This document shows, piece after piece, positions 1 to 7,565 of a stretch of DNA of 64,000 bases; position 1 is the first letter of the stretch; every line of letters starts with the position of its first letter. The stretch covers positions 62,001-126,000 of the forward strand of contig NZ_ATZI01000007.1 of NCBI RefSeq assembly GCF_000428125.1, written 5' to 3'. Both the position numbers and the translations under genes were made by a program. The notes below the pieces were generated by a model. The model saw nothing but the letters and a program-made list of their open reading frames with translations, was not told the origin of the DNA and searched no databases. The stretch comes from Bacteroides graminisolvens DSM 19988 = JCM 15093. GTDB lineage: Bacteria; Bacteroidota; Bacteroidia; Bacteroidales; Bacteroidaceae.

Positions 1-623
1 GCCTGAATGGCTGCTCCTACTTGAGTCAGGTCTAAACCTAATTCGGCGGCTCGCCGCATATCGGCCAGAATCTTGATCTCGCGTTTCTCGCCACCGATAA
101 TGTTCACTTTAGTGACACCGTTGATGCGAGTGAAGAGATTCTTCAATTTCTGATCTGCAAGGTCGTACAGCTCCTTGCCGGACTTATTGCCACTCATCAC
201 GATCGTCAGTACAGGAACATCGCTGATATTTGTTTTTTGTATCAGAGGACGCTCGATAGACTGCGGCATCTCAGCCATAGCCAGCTCTACTTTCTCCTTG
301 ACCTCGTTCATCGCTTCGTTCTCGTTCTTGCTGGAACGGAACTCGGCTTGTACGGTCGACACATTCTCCATCGAGTAGGAGATGACCCGTTTCAGATTGC
401 TCAATCCGGAAATTTCTTTCTCTATTTTTTCGGTCACATTCTTTTCCAGCTCTTCAGGCGTAGCGCCGGGCAGGACGGTAGTGACCATAATGGAAGGGCT
501 GTTCACTTTCGGCATCATATTGACACCTACGTTTACATAAGCCATTACCCCGAAAAATGCCAATGCAATGAAAAGCATCGTGGTGGTAACGGGACGTTCT
601 ATTGCAAATTTCGTTATTTTCAT
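1..623 (-). CDS. RND efflux permease (AcrB/HAE1 type), N-terminal part
   Basis: Inner-membrane pump subunit of a tripartite RND exporter, driven by the proton gradient. Only about 207 residues are inside the window; the gene runs off the left edge. The start ATG at 621-623 opens MKITKFAIERPVTTTM, the usual cytoplasmic N-terminus and first membrane helix of HAE1 pumps, followed by GVNMMPKVNSPSIMVTT and the porter-domain motif PGATPEELEKNV. It overlaps the stop of the adaptor gene by ATGA, so the two are translationally coupled, and adaptor and TolC-like genes lie directly upstream in the same operon. Substrate cannot be read from the sequence. The family call is firm; whether the rest of the gene is intact is unknown. 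Confidence 0.93.
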   Translation of the reverse strand, partial: MKITKFAIERPVTTTMLFIALAFFGVMAYVNVGVNMMPKVNSPSIMVTTVLPGATPEELEKNVTEKIEKEISGLSNLKRVISYSMENVSTVQAEFRSSKNENEAMNEVKEKVELAMAEMPQSIERPLIQKTNISDVPVLTIVMSGNKSGKELYDLADQKLKNLFTRINGVTKVNIIGGEKREIKILADMRRAAELGLDLTQVGAAIQ

Positions 624-1657
624 AAGTTTGAGTTCGTGGCTCTGATAGCCGATTTGTCGGATATTTTTTCTACGCCCACAGTGACATATTCATCTCCCGA
701 TTGTACGCCTGCTTCGATAATGGCCTGTTGTCCCACAATACGGACTATGCGGACGGGAGTGGCGGTAGCATATCCTTGAACACATTTGTAGATCAGGTCT
801 TTCCCTCCGACAGAAGCAATAGCGGTCAGCGGTATGCGAATGGAATTACCGCTTCCCGCCAATTTCATCCTTATGTTGGCGGTCACTCCTCCGGCAGCTA
901 TGGCTTGCTGATTGCTGAATTCTGCCCTGATTCGATAAGCCTTGCGTGTGTCGTCCATAATGGTACTTTTCTGTGCCACCCTGCCTTTTAATTCAGGTAG
1001 TGAACCCAATTCAAGTGTCACGCCGTCGCCATCCTTAATTAGAAATGCCTCTTTCATTGACACAAAAAACTCTGCGGTCAGTTTGTCCGTTTCAGACAGA
1101 ACAAAAAGTTGTGTCCCTGCCATCACATGGTCACCTTCGGTTACCGATACATCTGTTATAGTACCCGAGAACGGAGCTTTGACAACATATTGCTCTTCCA
1201 GTATCCGTATCTCTTTGGCTTTGTTCTTCACTTCCAGTTCAAGGTCTTCCACCGCCTGTCGTGCTACGAAACCTTTGGCAAGGAGCGTTTTCTGTTTCTC
1301 TAATTTACTCTGCATATCTTTATAAACAGCCTGTTGCTGTTCCATTTGAAGCTGATAATTCTGTACCGGGTAAGCGATAAGCGCTTGCCCTTCGGACACC
1401 TTTTGCCCGGGACTAATCATCACTTTTGTAGCAATGCCATTTGTTTGTGGTGCAAACTTAAAGGAGCGTGCATACTGCAAATCCGCATGATAGAGTTTCT
1501 CCTCACTACCATCATCATACGCTATCCGGGCAGTATTGACAATTACGGCCGCATCTTTTGAATTCTCTACAGGAGTCTGTGGTGTCGGGTTTCCACCGCA
1601 GGCAACCAATCCCAGCAAGGAAATAATTATTCCCCCTATCATTCCAATTTTTCTCAT
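620..1657 (-). CDS. RND efflux periplasmic adaptor (membrane fusion protein), lipoprotein
   Basis: Adaptor that bridges the RND pump and the outer-membrane channel. The 345-aa product has a lipoprotein signal (hydrophobic stretch then LVAC, Cys20), so it should be lipid-anchored in the periplasm. A biotinyl/lipoyl-like half is seen around residues 70-95 (ISPGQKVSEGQAL), an alpha-helical hairpin around 100-155 rich in Glu and Lys, then the second lipoyl half (VKAPFSGTITDVSVTEGDHV), a beta-barrel and a membrane-proximal domain. This is the HlyD/AcrA layout and the usual length. The stop overlaps the start of the permease gene by 4 bp and the TolC-like gene ends 20 bp upstream, indicating one operon. 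Confidence 0.93.
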   Translation of the reverse strand: MRKIGMIGGIIISLLGLVACGGNPTPQTPVENSKDAAVIVNTARIAYDDGSEEKLYHADLQYARSFKFAPQTNGIATKVMISPGQKVSEGQALIAYPVQNYQLQMEQQQAVYKDMQSKLEKQKTLLAKGFVARQAVEDLELEVKNKAKEIRILEEQYVVKAPFSGTITDVSVTEGDHVMAGTQLFVLSETDKLTAEFFVSMKEAFLIKDGDGVTLELGSLPELKGRVAQKSTIMDDTRKAYRIRAEFSNQQAIAAGGVTANIRMKLAGSGNSIRIPLTAIASVGGKDLIYKCVQGYATATPVRIVRIVGQQAIIEAGVQSGDEYVTVGVEKISDKSAIRATNSNL

Positions 1658-1677
1658 GATATAATTTGTTCTAATTT

Positions 1678-2970
1678 TTATTTCAGTAAGTTTTTAATAT
1701 TCACAATTGCAGCCTGATAGTCGAGAGTAGCGTTGAGTAGTTGTAGCTTTGCCTGTATATAGGAAATACGCGTTTCGCGAAGTTCGAGATTTGAGACCAA
1801 TCCCAAACGCAGTTTCTCTTCCGAAGCCTGTATTTCCTTGTCCGCCAGCTCCACCATCTTACGAATGGTGTTGATTTGGGTAGAGGCAACGGTTTTGTCA
1901 GCCAACAGGCTTTGATACTCCTTTTCCAGTTGGTTGCCAAGTTCCATATATTCCATCTTGCTCTTTTCGTAGGCAAGATGCGATTTCCGTACTTTGGAGC
2001 GATTGTATCCACCTGAAAAAATGGGGATGCTCAAGTTGATCGTTCCATAGCCGACTCCGTTTCTGTCTTTGAACCGGAATTTATCGTCATAAGCGTCCAG
2101 CGAGTAACCCAGATTGAAAGTGACTTTAGGAAGAAACGCCGCCTTGGATAAAGAGATCTCCTGCTTTGCTAAATCCATACGTTTGATGCTTTGTTCCATT
2201 TTCAGTGTACCGCCGGGGAAACGTTCTTGACCGGTTGCTTCAAGAGAGGCGTCCGGCAAGGCAATCTCACCTTTTATCTCGAACGGTTCCTCCTCCGTCA
2301 TGTTGGCAAGCAAGCGAAGTTCACGTAATAGATTACCGACAGTTTTCCGTGCATTCTCAATATCGGGCAATGTCTGCTGATAGTAGAGTTCGGATTGCTT
2401 CATGGCAAACTCGCTGACAAGTCCGTTTGCAAACATTTCGCAGACTTGTTGGTATTGATTCTGTGCCAATGCACTATTTTCTAAAAAAATAGTGAGCGAC
2501 TCTTTCGCATAGAGCGCCTGATAAAACAGGAGTGTACCTTGCTTAACCACCTGATTGGTCTGATCTGCCTGAGACAGTTTCATGTAGGCGTTTGCCAACT
2601 TGGCTATTTTTTGGTTGGCAAGGGCAGGGGCATTATAGATAGACTGCTCCAGAGTGACGGCACCATTGAGTGTATTTTTGAAATTCACAGGGAATTTGTT
2701 GGGAACCCCCTCCATCCCAGACTCTCCCTCGTTGATAAACATATAGCTGTTATTGAAATCCCTACGATAACCCGCCGTGGCTCCTATCTGCGGCAAATAC
2801 TCGGAACGTGCCATTTTCACATCCTCTGCACTTTGCTGCGTTTCGTTCTGCGCTTTTTTGATACTTATATTCTCTCGTTCGACTTTCTCAAGATATTGCT
2901 CCAGAGAATATTCCTGTGCGTTCCCGACAAACGGAATAAGTACGGATAATAAGATTAAGACTTTTTTCAT
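1678..2970 (-). CDS. TolC-family outer-membrane efflux protein
   Basis: Outer-membrane channel of the efflux system, 430 aa with a cleavable signal peptide (MKKVLILLSVLIPFVGNAQ). Two OEP repeats are recognisable, each a long helix pair with a beta segment: first half with ENISIKKAQNETQQS, second half with KMEQSIKRMDLAKQEISLSKAAFLPKV, ending LELRETRISYIQAKLQLLNATLDYQAAIVNIKNLLK, typical of TolC-like proteins. It is the first gene of the operon, followed by adaptor and pump. A TAnnTTTG promoter element lies about 30 bp before the start codon. Confidence 0.93.
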   Translation of the reverse strand: MKKVLILLSVLIPFVGNAQEYSLEQYLEKVERENISIKKAQNETQQSAEDVKMARSEYLPQIGATAGYRRDFNNSYMFINEGESGMEGVPNKFPVNFKNTLNGAVTLEQSIYNAPALANQKIAKLANAYMKLSQADQTNQVVKQGTLLFYQALYAKESLTIFLENSALAQNQYQQVCEMFANGLVSEFAMKQSELYYQQTLPDIENARKTVGNLLRELRLLANMTEEEPFEIKGEIALPDASLEATGQERFPGGTLKMEQSIKRMDLAKQEISLSKAAFLPKVTFNLGYSLDAYDDKFRFKDRNGVGYGTINLSIPIFSGGYNRSKVRKSHLAYEKSKMEYMELGNQLEKEYQSLLADKTVASTQINTIRKMVELADKEIQASEEKLRLGLVSNLELRETRISYIQAKLQLLNATLDYQAAIVNIKNLLK

Positions 2971-2998
2971 CAGAAATAATAATTAGTTTATTCTGACG

Positions 2999-3006
2999 CA
3001 AAATTA
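2999..3006 (-). promoter_or_regulatory. Bacteroides -7 promoter element of the efflux operon
   Basis: TAATTTTG on the minus strand fits the Bacteroides consensus TAnnTTTG. It lies 29 bp upstream of the TolC-family start codon, giving a short leader. No good -33 element was identified. Confidence 0.5.
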
Positions 3007-3104
3007 CAGAGGTAATTATTGAGGTATATAGGCTATAGGATAAACAGTCATATTTGCCGAATGAGTTGCGTATAATGGGAATAAACTGCCGAAAACAAAT
3101 AAAA

Positions 3105-3134
3105 ATAGCGGAATAGGATTAATTATTCCGCTAT
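3105..3134 (-). terminator. Rho-independent terminator after the AraC-flavodoxin operon
   Basis: Perfect 11-bp inverted repeat (ATAGCGGAATA / TATTCCGCTAT) with an 8-nt loop. Read on the minus strand the stem is followed by a T-rich run (TTTTTATTTG), so it ends transcription coming from the flavodoxin gene about 80 bp upstream. The rest of the interval 2971-3215 shows no supported gene. Confidence 0.8.
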
Positions 3135-3215
3135 AATTCCTGTTGATGAGGTTATTAAAGCATTCTGTTTTGTTGATTATCGGGTCAGGGGATAGGATAG
3201 GTTCTTCGCGTGTTT

Positions 3216-3764
3216 TCAGTTCTTCACCCTTCCGATTCGCTTCAACCATTGTTCGACGTTCGGTTTGTCTGAAGTAGCCCTGCTGCCTTTAACTTGGTAT
3301 CCTTCAAGGTATTTAGCTGAGGAGGCATATTTCTTCACCTGGTCGAAAGCCTGTCCGGAGCCGCCACCACCATGCGTGCAGAACGGAACAACGGTTTTGC
3401 CTGTGAAGTCGTGGTTCTCCAGAAAAGTGGCGATGATCATCGGAGCGTCTTCCCACCAAATGGGGAATCCGATAAAGATGACGTCATACTCGTTCAGATT
3501 CTCTACTTCGGCTTTCAATGCAGGTCTTGCCTGTTCGTCCCTCTCTTTCTTTGCTATGGGTTCGTGCTGTTCGTATACCGAGGGATAGGGCATAACAGGT
3601 TCTATACGAAAAGTATCGGCATCGGTTAGAGATTGGATATATTCAGCAATAGTAGCCGTGTTATTGGTGTGCGAGAAGTAAACGACGAGCGTTTTTTCTT
3701 GTGCGTGCTGTCCGCAAGACGTGATAGCAAAAGCCGTAACCAACATTAAAAAAAGTTGTTTCAT
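3216..3764 (-). CDS. Flavodoxin-like lipoprotein
   Basis: The 182-aa protein has a lipoprotein-type signal (FAITSC, Cys17) and then a flavodoxin fold: the phosphate-binding start TLVVYFSHTNNTATIAEYI, a central VIFIGFPIWWEDAP strand-loop and TVVPFCTHGGGGSG near the flavin ring site. This matches the flavodoxin_4 type common in Bacteroides, thought to bind FMN and carry electrons. A secreted or lipid-anchored flavodoxin is less usual than the cytoplasmic form. It is the third gene of an operon after an AraC regulator and a second flavodoxin-fold reductase, with 38 bp to the gene before it. The redox partner is unknown. Confidence 0.85.
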   Translation of the reverse strand: MKQLFLMLVTAFAITSCGQHAQEKTLVVYFSHTNNTATIAEYIQSLTDADTFRIEPVMPYPSVYEQHEPIAKKERDEQARPALKAEVENLNEYDVIFIGFPIWWEDAPMIIATFLENHDFTGKTVVPFCTHGGGGSGQAFDQVKKYASSAKYLEGYQVKGSRATSDKPNVEQWLKRIGRVKN

Positions 3765-3802
3765 GATGTTCTGTATTTTTCTGTTAGAATAAAAGAGATG
3801 TT

Positions 3803-4354
3803 TCAGATGCTTTCCCCCAGATTTTCAGCCTGCGAGAGATAACCCGGCTGTTTCAAAATATCGTTTACAGCCAATACGCCTGGAACCAACAACGGTTCTT
3901 GGGCACTCCATTGAAGTGCTGAAACCGTCATTTTGTACTCCTGTAAAAGCAGGTCGAACACGGCTGTATTTTGATCTCCGGCGGCTGCCAGCAGAAGCGT
4001 CTCTTTGTTTTTGGTCTCCGGTCGATCCGTCATCAGGAATGAATAGAACTTATCGATGACAGCTTTCATTTTCGCAGGATAGGTATACCAATAGACTGGC
4101 GTCGCGAACACCACCATATCCGATTGCATAATGAGGGTTGCCGCTTCGTTAAAGTCATCCTTGGATATACAGGCACAATCCTCTTTTGAAAAACAATTAT
4201 TGCAACCGATGCAGGGTTTTATCTCTTTGGACGAAGCGTCGAAGCGCGACACCTGATGTCCGGCTGAGGTTGCCCCTTTAATGAATGCTTCGGCCAACTT
4301 ATTGCTGTTGCCGTCTTTGTGTGGGCTGGAGGTAATTACTACAATTCTTTTCAT
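3803..4354 (-). CDS. NADPH-dependent FMN reductase / flavodoxin-fold protein
   Basis: The 183-aa product starts IVVITSSPHKDGNSNKLAEAF, the FMN phosphate-binding loop of the NADPH-dependent FMN reductase and multimeric-flavodoxin group, and continues with VVFATPVYWYTYPAKMKAVIDKFY, the second flavin-binding motif. Between them is a Cys-rich segment (CIGCNNCF...DCAC, residues about 48-62) seen in the iron-sulphur flavoprotein-like subgroup. Expected role is cytoplasmic flavin-dependent reduction of quinones or small electrophiles. It starts 8 bp after the AraC gene, so the regulator probably controls this pair of flavoproteins. Confidence 0.85.
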   Translation of the reverse strand: MKRIVVITSSPHKDGNSNKLAEAFIKGATSAGHQVSRFDASSKEIKPCIGCNNCFSKEDCACISKDDFNEAATLIMQSDMVVFATPVYWYTYPAKMKAVIDKFYSFLMTDRPETKNKETLLLAAAGDQNTAVFDLLLQEYKMTVSALQWSAQEPLLVPGVLAVNDILKQPGYLSQAENLGESI

Positions 4355-4362
4355 GTTGCTTT

Positions 4363-5241
4363 TTATTGATTATTTAATTTATAATGAGCGGGGGAATATC
4401 CGTACTGTTTCTTAAACGCACGGGAGAAATGGGCAGGACTCTCAAATCCCAGTGTGAAGCATATATCGGTAACGCTCATGGGTGTATTTTTCAGCATATC
4501 CGCTGCCCTCTCCAGCCGCTTGCCGAGGAGCCATTGTGCAGGCGGCATATTGTAGATGGCTTGAAATTCGCGTTTGAATCCCGACAGGCTGCGACCGGAC
4601 AAATAAGCAAGTTCCGGTAAGATTAAAGGGTTGGTATAATTATGTTCGACTACGTGGCGAATATCGGCTTTTACGGGCTTCAGCAACTGTAACATCTGCC
4701 TGAACGCATCCTCACTGCATTCCGCCACATTGAAAAGCAGTTCCATGACTTTCAGTTTCAATAACGCCGGGTTTATTGTTACCGGGGCATTATAGTAGGG
4801 TGCGAGTGACTGCACGAAAGATATCAGTCGGCTATCCATCGGGTGTACCGCTGTTTTTACAATATCCTTTACTTGAGGTGTTTGGATCTTAGCAGTTGTG
4901 ATAAACTCTTTCAGTAGTTCATTCTGAATGCAGATCATCGTCCCGTCATAAATATCCCCGTTTTCAGCGTCTCCCATCATCTCGAACTGCACAGAGGTCG
5001 CTTTTTTTAGCAAAATCATTTCGTTCTTGCGAACCACATGGGACTGTTTTCCATGTCTGAATGTGATCTGCCCGTCGAGCATCAGAATCAGCACGTGCGA
5101 CTGCATAAACATCGTCCCGCTGCGAGCCATACTGTCGATGCACTGCTGGATGACGGTACAGCCGTCCATTTCGAGCGTGCCGTACAAGACGGGCTTGGCT
5201 ACTAAAGTCGTCGGTACTTTGATAATTTTTTCCATCTTCAT
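4363..5241 (-). CDS. AraC-family transcriptional regulator
   Basis: The 292-aa protein has an N-terminal cupin-like sensing domain (about 1-170) and a C-terminal double helix-turn-helix (about 195-290). The second HTH region shows the AraC signature DICFTLGFESPAHFSRAFKKQYGYSPAHY. It heads the operon with two flavodoxin-fold proteins and is the obvious candidate regulator of that operon; the inducer is unknown. Met3 is an alternative start. A TAnnTTTG element lies about 36 bp upstream. Confidence 0.92.
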   Translation of the reverse strand: MKMEKIIKVPTTLVAKPVLYGTLEMDGCTVIQQCIDSMARSGTMFMQSHVLILMLDGQITFRHGKQSHVVRKNEMILLKKATSVQFEMMGDAENGDIYDGTMICIQNELLKEFITTAKIQTPQVKDIVKTAVHPMDSRLISFVQSLAPYYNAPVTINPALLKLKVMELLFNVAECSEDAFRQMLQLLKPVKADIRHVVEHNYTNPLILPELAYLSGRSLSGFKREFQAIYNMPPAQWLLGKRLERAADMLKNTPMSVTDICFTLGFESPAHFSRAFKKQYGYSPAHYKLNNQ

Positions 5242-5276
5242 TTCTCAGTAACCACATTTCTAATTGATTGATGCTG

Positions 5277-5284
5277 CAAAGTTA
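5277..5284 (-). promoter_or_regulatory. -7 promoter element of the AraC operon
   Basis: TAACTTTG on the minus strand matches TAnnTTTG and sits 35 bp before the AraC start codon. Confidence 0.5.
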
Positions 5285-5340
5285 GCGATAATCAAGCCTA
5301 CTCATTTGACTTTTTGATTCAATTTACTTGACTAATTAGT

Positions 5341-7062
5341 CTATCTCGATGTATTATTGCAGTTACTCTGTTCCTCATTCAATAAACATGCCTTGTTGTG
5401 ATCATTCAGATAGACTCCCGGTCTTCCCGCATAAAGATGACTAGTTACAGACAATGAATCATTGAGATAAGGTGTTTTGATCCCACCTAATTCCAGCATC
5501 GTTTGAAAAAATGATGCACTGGATGATACACGCTTTACCTTGTTTGCCTGAACTGCTTTGAGCGATTCCGGATAGGTCTGTTGGTATTTATCAGACATCC
5601 ATATCAGAAACGGAACGTGCAACTGATAGCTGGAGGCTATCGGAGAGGCATGCAGGAAGAGATGTCTGTCATCGTCATAGATGTCTTCGCCGTGATCCGA
5701 AGTGTATAGCAGTGCGGCATTCATATCTTCTTCGTTCAACAACCGGATGAGCCGAGCTAAAAAATAGTCCGTATAGCGGATGGTATTATCATATGCGTTC
5801 AATAGCGAATTTCTATTTTTCGCAGTTGCATCCATAGGGGTATCAGGTTTGAAGAAAGCCATTTCTGAGGGATAACGCTCCTTGTAGTTGAAATGAGAAC
5901 CGTATGTATGAAGCACGATAAACTGCTTCCGGTCACGACTCTTCAACTCGTTGGATACGAGCTCAAGGAGCTCGTCGTCATAAACGATATGGTTGGCATT
6001 GATAGCACGCTCTTTAAGGAAGTTCCAAGTGTCCGCTTCTTTACCCAAAAAGTCGATAAGCGAATTATTATAGCGTTGATTGGAGAAGAAAGCCGTCCGG
6101 AATCCTGCTTCCTTGAAAGCGGTGATGATACCTTTTTGATAATAGATAGAATCAAAATTGTAGGCTGTTATTGGTGAAAGTAGCATCGGAACGCTTTTGT
6201 GCGTCGTGTTAGTCTCCGTGAATGCCTGTGTAAAGGAAGTCAGCCCCTTTACTTTTCTTAGTTCGGGATTAGTGGGACGGTCGTATCCATTTAATGCCCA
6301 ATTTTGGGAACGGGCAGTTTCGCCAACCACCATCACATAGACTTCTCGCTCTTTTAATGGGTGGGAGGCTTTTGCCTGATACGTGAAGCTGTCGGATGTC
6401 TGGTAGTAACGGCATGTTTTTGCATCCCGCTGAAAAGCAAGGTACACGTTATAACATACGTTTACCGGATATAAATCGGTCATTGGCTTGTAATTCTTAT
6501 CTGCCAGATAAGATATCCCCAATGAGAATATGCCGATGATCAAAGCCAATATGGCTATAGGTCGTTCCCGGGAGAGGAATACGGATGACAGCTTCCGTTT
6601 CCCGATGATGGACATGGTAGCAAAGATTAATGCAGGGACATAGAGTAGTACAACGAGAGTGATTGCCGGCATCAGATTATCCAGCAGTTCCATCGCTTCG
6701 CCATAATTGGTTGTTATCAGGTTCAGGAACATGTCTACTGCAATAACCGATTGCCCGTACAAAAAAAGCAGTACGATCTGAAATGCACCGAAAAACAGAA
6801 CAGGAAACAGTATCCAAAACGTCCTGCCATAATTCCTCGACAATGTCATTACCAGGTAATAAACACCAAACGGCAGTAGGACGTTACATATTTTAGCCAT
6901 TAGTGACAAGGGTTCCGTATAACATAGGATGATATTCGGAATAACCAGGATGAGCAGAAAAAGATAGAAGTACATTTCCGCTTTCACAAAACGGCGCCAC
7001 CCCTCAACAAGTATTCTTCCTAACTCTTCGGTAAATCTCATTATTAAACTAAAGGTTCTCAT
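5341..7062 (-). CDS. Phosphoethanolamine transferase, EptA-like
   Basis: Inner-membrane enzyme that moves phosphoethanolamine from phosphatidylethanolamine to a cell-surface acceptor, typically lipid A phosphate. The 573-aa protein has about five N-terminal membrane helices (residues about 30-190) and a periplasmic alkaline-phosphatase/sulfatase-like domain. The nucleophile motif VVGETARS (Thr, about residue 248) is followed by GYDRPTNPEL, and the metal-binding YTSDHGED lies near residue 455. Length and motifs fit EptA and related EptB/EptC enzymes. A 49-aa membrane peptide gene lies 39 bp upstream, and a PagL-like deacylase gene is divergently oriented beyond it, which makes lipid A the likely target. 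The exact acceptor is inferred. Confidence 0.9.
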   Translation of the reverse strand: MRTFSLIMRFTEELGRILVEGWRRFVKAEMYFYLFLLILVIPNIILCYTEPLSLMAKICNVLLPFGVYYLVMTLSRNYGRTFWILFPVLFFGAFQIVLLFLYGQSVIAVDMFLNLITTNYGEAMELLDNLMPAITLVVLLYVPALIFATMSIIGKRKLSSVFLSRERPIAILALIIGIFSLGISYLADKNYKPMTDLYPVNVCYNVYLAFQRDAKTCRYYQTSDSFTYQAKASHPLKEREVYVMVVGETARSQNWALNGYDRPTNPELRKVKGLTSFTQAFTETNTTHKSVPMLLSPITAYNFDSIYYQKGIITAFKEAGFRTAFFSNQRYNNSLIDFLGKEADTWNFLKERAINANHIVYDDELLELVSNELKSRDRKQFIVLHTYGSHFNYKERYPSEMAFFKPDTPMDATAKNRNSLLNAYDNTIRYTDYFLARLIRLLNEEDMNAALLYTSDHGEDIYDDDRHLFLHASPIASSYQLHVPFLIWMSDKYQQTYPESLKAVQANKVKRVSSSASFFQTMLELGGIKTPYLNDSLSVTSHLYAGRPGVYLNDHNKACLLNEEQSNCNNTSR

Positions 7063-7101
7063 AGTTACTTCAATCTGTTAGAATGTGTTTATTGTGTAGT
7101 A

Positions 7102-7251
7102 CTATCGAAATATGGAACAGATATATTTATAACAAAGTGATATAAGCAAGACAATGCCGAGCATTAGAATAGCTTCTGTAACCTTATATATCAGCAAGAA
7201 ACATTTAGGCTGTTCCAAGCTAAAATGTTTGAGATATTTTCCTGTCTTCAT
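7102..7251 (-). CDS. Small membrane protein (49 aa) upstream of the EptA-like gene
   Basis: Short reading frame starting MKTGKYLKHFSLEQPK and containing one hydrophobic stretch (about residues 18-45, AILMLGIVLLISL core), ending with TAG. It sits between a promoter resembling those of neighbouring envelope genes and the EptA-like gene, 39 bp before the latter and on the same strand. A single-helix peptide co-transcribed with a membrane enzyme is plausible as a regulator or assembly partner, but no family is recognised and no strong ribosome-binding site is visible. The call rests on position, open frame and hydrophobicity. Confidence 0.5.
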   Translation of the reverse strand: MKTGKYLKHFSLEQPKCFLLIYKVTEAILMLGIVLLISLCYKYICSIFR

Positions 7252-7304
7252 ATCCGGAGTTTTTAATTATGTGATTACTGACATTATCTTACCTTTCTCT
7301 GGCG

Positions 7305-7376
7305 CAAAGTTATAGTAATCCTTGCCGACACATAATAGACCTGTGCCTAAGTTGCAATTTTTACCAACTGAATTGC
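7305..7376 (-). promoter_or_regulatory. Promoter with LytTR-like direct repeats, EptA-like operon
   Basis: On the minus strand, GCAATTCAG (7368-7376) and GCAACTTAG (7347-7355) form a 9-bp direct repeat separated by exactly 12 bp with spacer TTGGTAAAAATT. A -7 element TAACTTTG lies at 7305-7312, 34 bp further on. Repeats, spacer and distance closely match the promoters at 8782-8852 and 9446-9516. The 9-12-9 layout is that bound by LytTR response regulators such as AgrA; the regulator itself is not in the window. Confidence 0.6.
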
Positions 7377-7454
7377 TAATAGCTAAAATGAACTGAGTTC
7401 TGAACTCTATTCCCTGAACTTTAAGCACAACAAGCAACTCAAATAAGAAATCTT

Positions 7455-7525
7455 ACACATAAGTTGCCTATATTATCATCTGGGGAACCAGACTCATTCC
7501 ACCTTCTTTAAATACGCTAAGTTTG
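7455..7525 (+). promoter_or_regulatory. Promoter of the PagL-like gene with degenerate 9-12-9 repeat
   Basis: TAAGTTTG at 7518-7525 fits TAnnTTTG and precedes the deacylase start by 40 bp. Exactly 33 bp upstream is a weak direct repeat ACACATAAG (7455-7463) and TCATCTGGG (7476-7484) with a 12-bp spacer, the same geometry as at the two promoters downstream. The first half matches the other copies well, the second poorly, so membership of the same regulon is uncertain. Confidence 0.4.
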
Positions 7526-7565
7526 TTGCCATCAAGATAAATTCAGAGAATAATCTCAGGAAATT

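Noticed and set aside
3016..3249. 77-codon open frame on the minus strand between the efflux operon and the flavodoxin gene
   Set aside because: It spans the terminator of the flavodoxin operon, has low-complexity composition and overlaps a real gene end.
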